A stretch of DNA of 64,000 nt, from positions 1-64,000 of the forward strand of contig CAMCYK010000005.1 of the NCBI GenBank assembly GCA_945883695.1, in the 5' to 3' direction. Position numbers and translations under genes: made by a program. Source of the stretch: Akkermansia muciniphila. GTDB taxonomy: Bacteria; Verrucomicrobiota; Verrucomicrobiia; Verrucomicrobiales; Akkermansiaceae. Of the stretch, positions 59,295 through 64,000 are shown piece after piece. Numbering within the stretch: position 1 is the stretch's first letter; each line of letters opens with the position of its first letter. The notes beneath the pieces were generated by a model. It was not told where the DNA came from. It saw nothing but the letters and a program-made list of their open reading frames with translations, and ran no database searches.

Positions 59295-62200
59295 ATGGAG
59301 AAGGACGAATCGATTTCAGCGTCGGGGAAAGCCCGGGTGACCCTTGCGGTTGCCTTGGGGTCGGTTCTGCTCTTGACCCACTGCCGGGAGAGCGGGAGCG
59401 CCGTGGCCGTCGAACCGCCCGCGGACGCGGATGACAAGTCCGCCGCAGCCGGAGCGCCCGCCGTCGGGACCCACGTCAGCCTGCCGGCCAAGGTGGACTT
59501 CAACCGCGACGTGCGGCCGGTGCTCTCCGACCGCTGCTTCGCCTGCCACGGGCCCGACGCCAACAAGGGCCGCGAGGCCGGGCTGCGGCTCGACACCCGC
59601 GAAGGCGCCACCGCCGAGCTCGAAAGCGGGAACCGCGCGATCGTCCCGGGCGATCTTTCCGCCAGCGCGATGGTCGCGCGGATGCGCCACCACGATCCGG
59701 AGGAGATCATGCCGCCGCCGAAGCTCGACCGGCCGCTCAGCGATTCCGAACGGGGGATCCTCGAACGCTGGATCGAGCAAGGGGCCGAATACCAGCCGCA
59801 CTGGGCCTTCGTGGCCCCGGAGAAGCACCCGGCACCCGCGGTCAAGGATACCTCGTGGCCGCTCGATGACCTCGACCGCTTCGTCCTGTCAAAAATCGAA
59901 TCGCAGCAACTCGCGCCCAACCCGCCCGCCGACCGCGCCACCCTGCTGCGCCGCGCCTCGCTGACCCTGACCGGGCTGCCGCCGTCGCTGGAGCAGCTCG
60001 ACGCCTTCCTCGCCGACGAGTCGCCCGACGCTTATGAAAAGCAGGTCGACGCCTTGCTTGCCTCGCCCCGCTTCGGCGAACGGATGGCCCAGGACTGGCT
60101 CGACCTCGCCCGCTACGCCGACACCTACGGCTACCAGAGCGACAAACCCTGCTTCGTCTGGCCGTGGCGCGACTGGGTGATCAAGGCCTTCAACGAGAAC
60201 CTGCCCTACGACCAGTTCGCATCCTGGCAGATCGCCGGCGACCTGCTGCCGGACGCGACCCAGAATCAGCGGCTGGCCACCCTCTTCAACCGGCTGCACC
60301 GCCAGACCGAGGAAGGCGGCTCGATCGAGGCCGAATTCCGCCAGGAATACGTGTCCGACCGCGTCCACACCTACGGCACCGCTTTCCTCGGGCTGACCAT
60401 GGAGTGTTCGAAGTGCCACGACCACAAGTACGACCCGATCTCGCAGCGCGACTACTTCAGCATGGCCTCGATGTTCGGCCAGATCGACGAGTCCGGACTG
60501 TATCCCTACTCGATCCCCACCACCGCGCCCGCGCCGTCGATGCGCCTGATGGAGCCCCACCACCCGGCGGAAGTGGCCAAGCGGCAGGCGGCCCTGGAGT
60601 CGGAGGAAACCCGTCATCAAACGCTCGCCGCCGCCCGCGAGGCCGCCTTCGAGGCCTGGCTCGCGGCCACTCCGAACCTCGCGGCCACGCCGCCCCAGGC
60701 CCGTTACACGCTCGATGCCGCCGAGGGCAACCAGACCGCCAACCTCGTTCCCGAAGGCAAGCCGGCCACGATCTCCGGCGGCCAGTTGACGGTGGTGCCC
60801 GGCGCCACCGGCCAGGCGGTGGAATTCGACGGCGACACCGTGATGCAGCTCGACGGCGTGTCCGGGATCACCCGCCACGATCCGCTTTCCCTTTCGCTGC
60901 GGATTTTCTGCCCGGATACCAAGGACCGCGCGGTGATCCTCCACAGCGGCCCGGGCTTGTATTCGCAGGCCGCCGACGCCGCGGGCTTCGAGTTGCTGTT
61001 GGAGAAAGGCAAGCTCCGTTGGAGTTGCATCCACCTGTGGCCCGGCTGCGCGGCGTCGATCGAGACCGCCGAGCCCTTCCCGCTTGGCAAGTGGGTGCAG
61101 GTCACGGTGACCTACGACGGCTCGTCGCGGGCCGGCGGACTGAAGATGTATTTCGACGGCAAACCCGCCGCGACCGCCGTCCTGCGCGACCACCTCGACA
61201 AGCAGATCGTGGCCGGCGCGATCCGCGTCGGGGCCCGCCCGCGCGACGACCGCGGCTTCGCCCAGGGCCGCATCGACGACCTCGCGGTGTTCCGCAGCCC
61301 CTTGACCCCGGCCGAGGTGGCGGATCTGGCCGGGACGCCGCTCGATTCGGTGTTCCAAGCCGCCAAGGCCGGCGATGCGACCGCGAAAGGCCTGGTCCGC
61401 GAGTTCTACCTGACCCACGTCGACCCCGAGCTCGCCGCCTCCCGGGCGGCGGTGCTGGCCGCCCGGAGGGCGCTCTACGACGACTACCTCGAGCACATCC
61501 CGCTGATCATGTGCATGGAGGAAACGAAGTATCCCAAGCAATTCCACGTCCTCACCCGCGGCGATTACGCCTCGCCGGACCTCAGCCAGCCGGTGTCGCC
61601 CGAACCGCCGTCGGCGGTGATGCCCTTCGCGGACGACGCCCCGCGCAACCGCCTCGGCCTCGCCCGCTGGACCACCGACCCGAAGAACCCGCTGACCTCG
61701 CGCGTCGCGGTGAACCGGCTGTGGATGATGTGCTTCGGCAATGGCATCGTGCCGACCCAGGAAAACTTCGGCCTGCAGGGCGACGCGCCGACCCACCATG
61801 AACTGTTGGACACCCTGTCGCGCGCGTTCGTCGAGTCCGGCTGGGACCAGAAGAAGCTGCTCAAGCGTCTCGTGACGAGCGCCACCTTCCGCCAGTCGTC
61901 GACCAACAGCGCGGAGAAGCTCGAGCGTGATCCGAACAACCTGCTGCTCGCCCGCGGTCCGAGCTCCCGGCTGTCGGGCGAGGCGATCCGCGACCAGGCG
62001 CTGTTCGCCGCCGGCTTGCTGGTCGAAAAGACCGGCGGCCCGAGCGTCAAGCCGTGGCAACCGCCGGGCATCTGGTCGGAAGCCGGCGCGTCCGGCGGCG
62101 ACTACACCCCGGACACCGGCGAGGGACTTTACCGGCGCAGCCTTTACACCTACCGCAAGCGCACCGCGCCGCCGCCGAACATGCTGACACTCGACGCCGG

Positions 62201-62561
62201 CAGCCGCGAGATCTGCCAGGCGCGCCGTCTGGCCACCAACACGCCCTTGCAGCCGCTGGTTTTCCTCAACGACCAGAGCTTCTTCGAGTGCGCCCGGATG
62301 CTGGCCAAGCGGGTGGTCGCCGCGCAGCCGGACGACCCGGTCGCCCAATCGCGGCTCGCCTTCCGGCTGCTGACCGGCCGGGCACCGGGCGAAGCCGAGG
62401 CCGCCGCGATCGACGAGCTTCTCGCCACGCAGAAAAGCCACTACGAAAAGGACCTGCCCGCCGCCAAATCGGTCTGCGGCGAGGACAATCCCCATCTGGC
62501 GGCGCTCACCGTCCTCTGCTCCACCCTGCTCGCCACCGACGCCACCATCACCAACCGATGA
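59295..62561 (+). CDS. PSCyt1/DUF1549/LamG/DUF1553 protein
   Basis: A 1088-residue exported protein typical of Planctomycetes and Verrucomicrobia. N-terminal hydrophobic segment, with Cys in LLLTHC that might be a weak lipobox. PSCyt1 cytochrome c-type domain with haem motif CFACHG (about residues 79-84, DVRPVLSDRC before it); DUF1549 (about 190-420, LTGLPPSLEQLDAFL, WLDLARYADTYGYQSD); a LamG-like concanavalin domain (about 480-680); DUF1553 (about 775-1060, NPLTSRVAVNRLWMMCFGNGIVPTQENFG). These proteins are usually followed by DUF1501, as here (ATGA overlap), and are linked to glycan degradation in PVC bacteria; the reaction is unknown. Confidence 0.94.
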   Translation: MEKDESISASGKARVTLAVALGSVLLLTHCRESGSAVAVEPPADADDKSAAAGAPAVGTHVSLPAKVDFNRDVRPVLSDRCFACHGPDANKGREAGLRLDTREGATAELESGNRAIVPGDLSASAMVARMRHHDPEEIMPPPKLDRPLSDSERGILERWIEQGAEYQPHWAFVAPEKHPAPAVKDTSWPLDDLDRFVLSKIESQQLAPNPPADRATLLRRASLTLTGLPPSLEQLDAFLADESPDAYEKQVDALLASPRFGERMAQDWLDLARYADTYGYQSDKPCFVWPWRDWVIKAFNENLPYDQFASWQIAGDLLPDATQNQRLATLFNRLHRQTEEGGSIEAEFRQEYVSDRVHTYGTAFLGLTMECSKCHDHKYDPISQRDYFSMASMFGQIDESGLYPYSIPTTAPAPSMRLMEPHHPAEVAKRQAALESEETRHQTLAAAREAAFEAWLAATPNLAATPPQARYTLDAAEGNQTANLVPEGKPATISGGQLTVVPGATGQAVEFDGDTVMQLDGVSGITRHDPLSLSLRIFCPDTKDRAVILHSGPGLYSQAADAAGFELLLEKGKLRWSCIHLWPGCAASIETAEPFPLGKWVQVTVTYDGSSRAGGLKMYFDGKPAATAVLRDHLDKQIVAGAIRVGARPRDDRGFAQGRIDDLAVFRSPLTPAEVADLAGTPLDSVFQAAKAGDATAKGLVREFYLTHVDPELAASRAAVLAARRALYDDYLEHIPLIMCMEETKYPKQFHVLTRGDYASPDLSQPVSPEPPSAVMPFADDAPRNRLGLARWTTDPKNPLTSRVAVNRLWMMCFGNGIVPTQENFGLQGDAPTHHELLDTLSRAFVESGWDQKKLLKRLVTSATFRQSSTNSAEKLERDPNNLLLARGPSSRLSGEAIRDQALFAAGLLVEKTGGPSVKPWQPPGIWSEAGASGGDYTPDTGEGLYRRSLYTYRKRTAPPPNMLTLDAGSREICQARRLATNTPLQPLVFLNDQSFFECARMLAKRVVAAQPDDPVAQSRLAFRLLTGRAPGEAEAAAIDELLATQKSHYEKDLPAAKSVCGEDNPHLAALTVLCSTLLATDATITNR

Positions 62562-64000
62562 ACCCTTCCTCCAAGATCACCCCGCCGGGATACGACCAGT
62601 TGATGGGATTCACCCGCCGGCATTTCCTCGGCACCGGCGGCCTCGGCCTCGGCGCGATGGCGCTTTCCCAGCTGATGGGCAGCGGCAGCGCGCGGGCCTC
62701 GGCCGGCGGCGTGCTCGGCGCGCCCCACCGCTTCGCCAAGGTCAAGCGGGTCATCTACCTGTTCCAGGCCGGCGGCCCGTCGCACCTCGAGACCTTCGAT
62801 TTCAAGCCGAAGCTGCGCGAAGGCCACGGCAAGGCGCTGCCGAAGGAAATCATCGGCAACCAGCGGCTCTCCACGATGAGCGGCAACCAGAGCCTGCTGC
62901 CGATGGCCGGTTCGTTCGCCGACTTCTCGAAGCACGGCAAGGCGGGCATCGAGATCTGCGACACGCTGCCCTACACCCAGAAAATCGCCGACGAGATCTG
63001 CGTGCTGCGCGGCATGCACACCGAGGCGATCAACCACGACCCGGCGATCACGTTCTTCTGCACCGGCAACCAGATCCCCGGCCGGCCGTCGATGGGGTCC
63101 TGGGCTTCCTACGGCCTCGGCAGCCTCAACGACAACCTGCCGGCCTTCATCGTGCTGGTTTCCAAGAACGCCCAGCGCGACCAGCCGCTCTACTCGCGGC
63201 TCTGGGGATCCGGCTTCCTGCCGAGCGAGCACCAGGGCGTGCAGTTCCGCGCCGGCAAGGAACCGGTGCTCTTCCTGACCAACCCGGAAGGCGTCTCGCC
63301 GCACGTCCGCCGCGGGATGCTCGACGCCCTCGGCAAGCTCAACCGCGACCAGGCAACGCGCGAACTCGATCCGGAGATCGACGCCCGGATCGCCCAGGCC
63401 GAAATGGCCTTCCGCATGCAGACCAGCGTGCCGGACGCCACCGACCTCTCCGACGAAAGCGAGGAGACCTTCAACCTCTACGGCCCGGATTCCAAGACTC
63501 CCGGCTCCTACGCCGCCAACTGCCTGCTCGCCCGCCGGCTGATCGAGCGCGACGTGCGCTTCGTCCAGCTCTTCCACCAGGGCTGGGACCAGCACGGCGA
63601 CGTGGTCGGCGGGATCAGCCGCCAGTGCAAGCAGACCGACCAGGCCTCCGCCGCGCTGGTCATGGACCTGAAGCGCCGCGGCTTGCTGGACGACACGCTC
63701 GTCGTCTGGGGCGGCGAATTCGGCCGCACCGCCTACTGCCAGGGGAAAATGAGCGGCAACAACTACGGCCGCGACCACCACCCGCGCTGCTTCAGCATCT
63801 GGCTCGCCGGGGCCGGGGTGAAGGCCGGAATGGTCCACGGCACGACCGACGATTACGGCTACAACATCGTCGATGGCGCGGTCCACGTGCACGATCTGCA
63901 CGCGACGATGCTTCACCTGATGGGCGTCGAACACGAGAAGTTGGTTTACAAGTTCCAAGGCCGCTATTTCCGCCTCACCGACGTCGCAGGCACCCTGGTG
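62558..64000 (+). CDS. DUF1501 family protein, 3' end outside window
   Basis: 481 codons in the window, open to the edge. ATG at 62558 overlaps the DUF1553 stop. A Tat-like FTRRHFLGTGG motif lies at residues 18-28. Family features are VIYLFQAGGPSHLETFDFKP, LPYTQKIADEICVLRGMHTE, GWDQHGDVVGG, LVVWGGEFGRTAY and YGRDHHPRCFSIWLAG. The last residues (GRYFRLTDVAGTLV) match the usual end, so only a few are missing. It is a different subgroup from the DUF1501 protein at 9689-11119: this one pairs with PSCyt1 proteins. Confidence 0.93.
   Translation, partial: MNPSSKITPPGYDQLMGFTRRHFLGTGGLGLGAMALSQLMGSGSARASAGGVLGAPHRFAKVKRVIYLFQAGGPSHLETFDFKPKLREGHGKALPKEIIGNQRLSTMSGNQSLLPMAGSFADFSKHGKAGIEICDTLPYTQKIADEICVLRGMHTEAINHDPAITFFCTGNQIPGRPSMGSWASYGLGSLNDNLPAFIVLVSKNAQRDQPLYSRLWGSGFLPSEHQGVQFRAGKEPVLFLTNPEGVSPHVRRGMLDALGKLNRDQATRELDPEIDARIAQAEMAFRMQTSVPDATDLSDESEETFNLYGPDSKTPGSYAANCLLARRLIERDVRFVQLFHQGWDQHGDVVGGISRQCKQTDQASAALVMDLKRRGLLDDTLVVWGGEFGRTAYCQGKMSGNNYGRDHHPRCFSIWLAGAGVKAGMVHGTTDDYGYNIVDGAVHVHDLHATMLHLMGVEHEKLVYKFQGRYFRLTDVAGTLV

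Noticed and set aside
59889-62495. 868-codon open frame on the - strand
   Set aside because: Antisense shadow of the PSCyt1/DUF1549/DUF1553 gene; the product is Arg/Gly/His-rich with no domain.
1-64000. tRNA, rRNA or riboswitch genes
   Set aside because: Intergenic regions were read for cloverleaf-like and T-loop patterns (GGTTCGAATCC type) and conserved riboswitch cores; none was convincing.

Overview
The window (about two thirds G+C, dense coding) looks like a Verrucomicrobiota chromosome. The evidence is the combination of a PSCyt1/DUF1549/DUF1553 protein followed by a DUF1501 protein, a DUF1800/DUF1501 pair, a ThuA-domain protein, an exosortase with its EpsI partner, and Verrucomicrobia-style secreted proteins of unknown function. 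No genus can be assigned from sequence reading alone.

Layout. 0-3.3 kb: 5'-truncated ATP-dependent DNA ligase, a secreted protein of unknown function, and ribosomal protein L31 type B with a clear terminator. 3.6-6.8 kb (+): exosortase, EpsI and a polyprenyl-phosphate sugar-1-phosphate transferase that would start glycan assembly. 6.9-39.5 kb (-): one long run of leftward genes with glycosyltransferases, FkbM and class I methyltransferases, a Wzx-like flippase, two Wzy/WaaL-like membrane proteins, NAD-dependent epimerases, and a translationally coupled DUF1800-DUF1501-small protein group. 40-50.8 kb (-): nucleotide-sugar and sulfate-activation genes (uxs, UDP-sugar dehydrogenase, DegT aminotransferase, fcl, gmd, WecG-type transferase, cysC, cysD, cysN) with a small DUF4160/DUF2442 pair among them. 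50.9-52.0 kb (-): a GbsR/MarR-type regulator coupled to a NusG paralogue of RfaH type. 52-59 kb: methyltransferase with a regulatory domain, recQ, der, a decayed toxin-antitoxin pair, pgsA. 59.3-64 kb (+): PSCyt1/DUF1549/DUF1553 protein and a DUF1501 protein running off the end.

How it fits together. Most of the window is one large exopolysaccharide/cell-surface glycan locus. Its control seems visible in the sequence. Three copies of a 22-bp palindrome (TTGTTCA-N8-TGAACAA) lie upstream of the regulator operon, the nucleotide-sugar operon and the long glycosyltransferase operon. In the last two leaders, about 100 nt downstream of the palindrome, is a 20-nt element matching at 19 of 20 positions. 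It closely resembles the ops/JUMPstart element that recruits RfaH in Enterobacteria (GGCGGCAGCGTG here, GGCGGTAGCGTG in ops). I infer a two-tier circuit: a GbsR-like repressor at the promoters and an RfaH-like antiterminator loaded at ops-like sites for the long operons.

The intergenic DNA is rich in repeats: degenerate heptamer tandem arrays, several families of dispersed hairpins with compensatory changes, and one composite repeat that sits in frame inside the DNA ligase gene. A segment at about 26.0-29.1 kb is clearly lower in G+C and looks acquired. No tRNA, rRNA, CRISPR array or insertion sequence was recognised.
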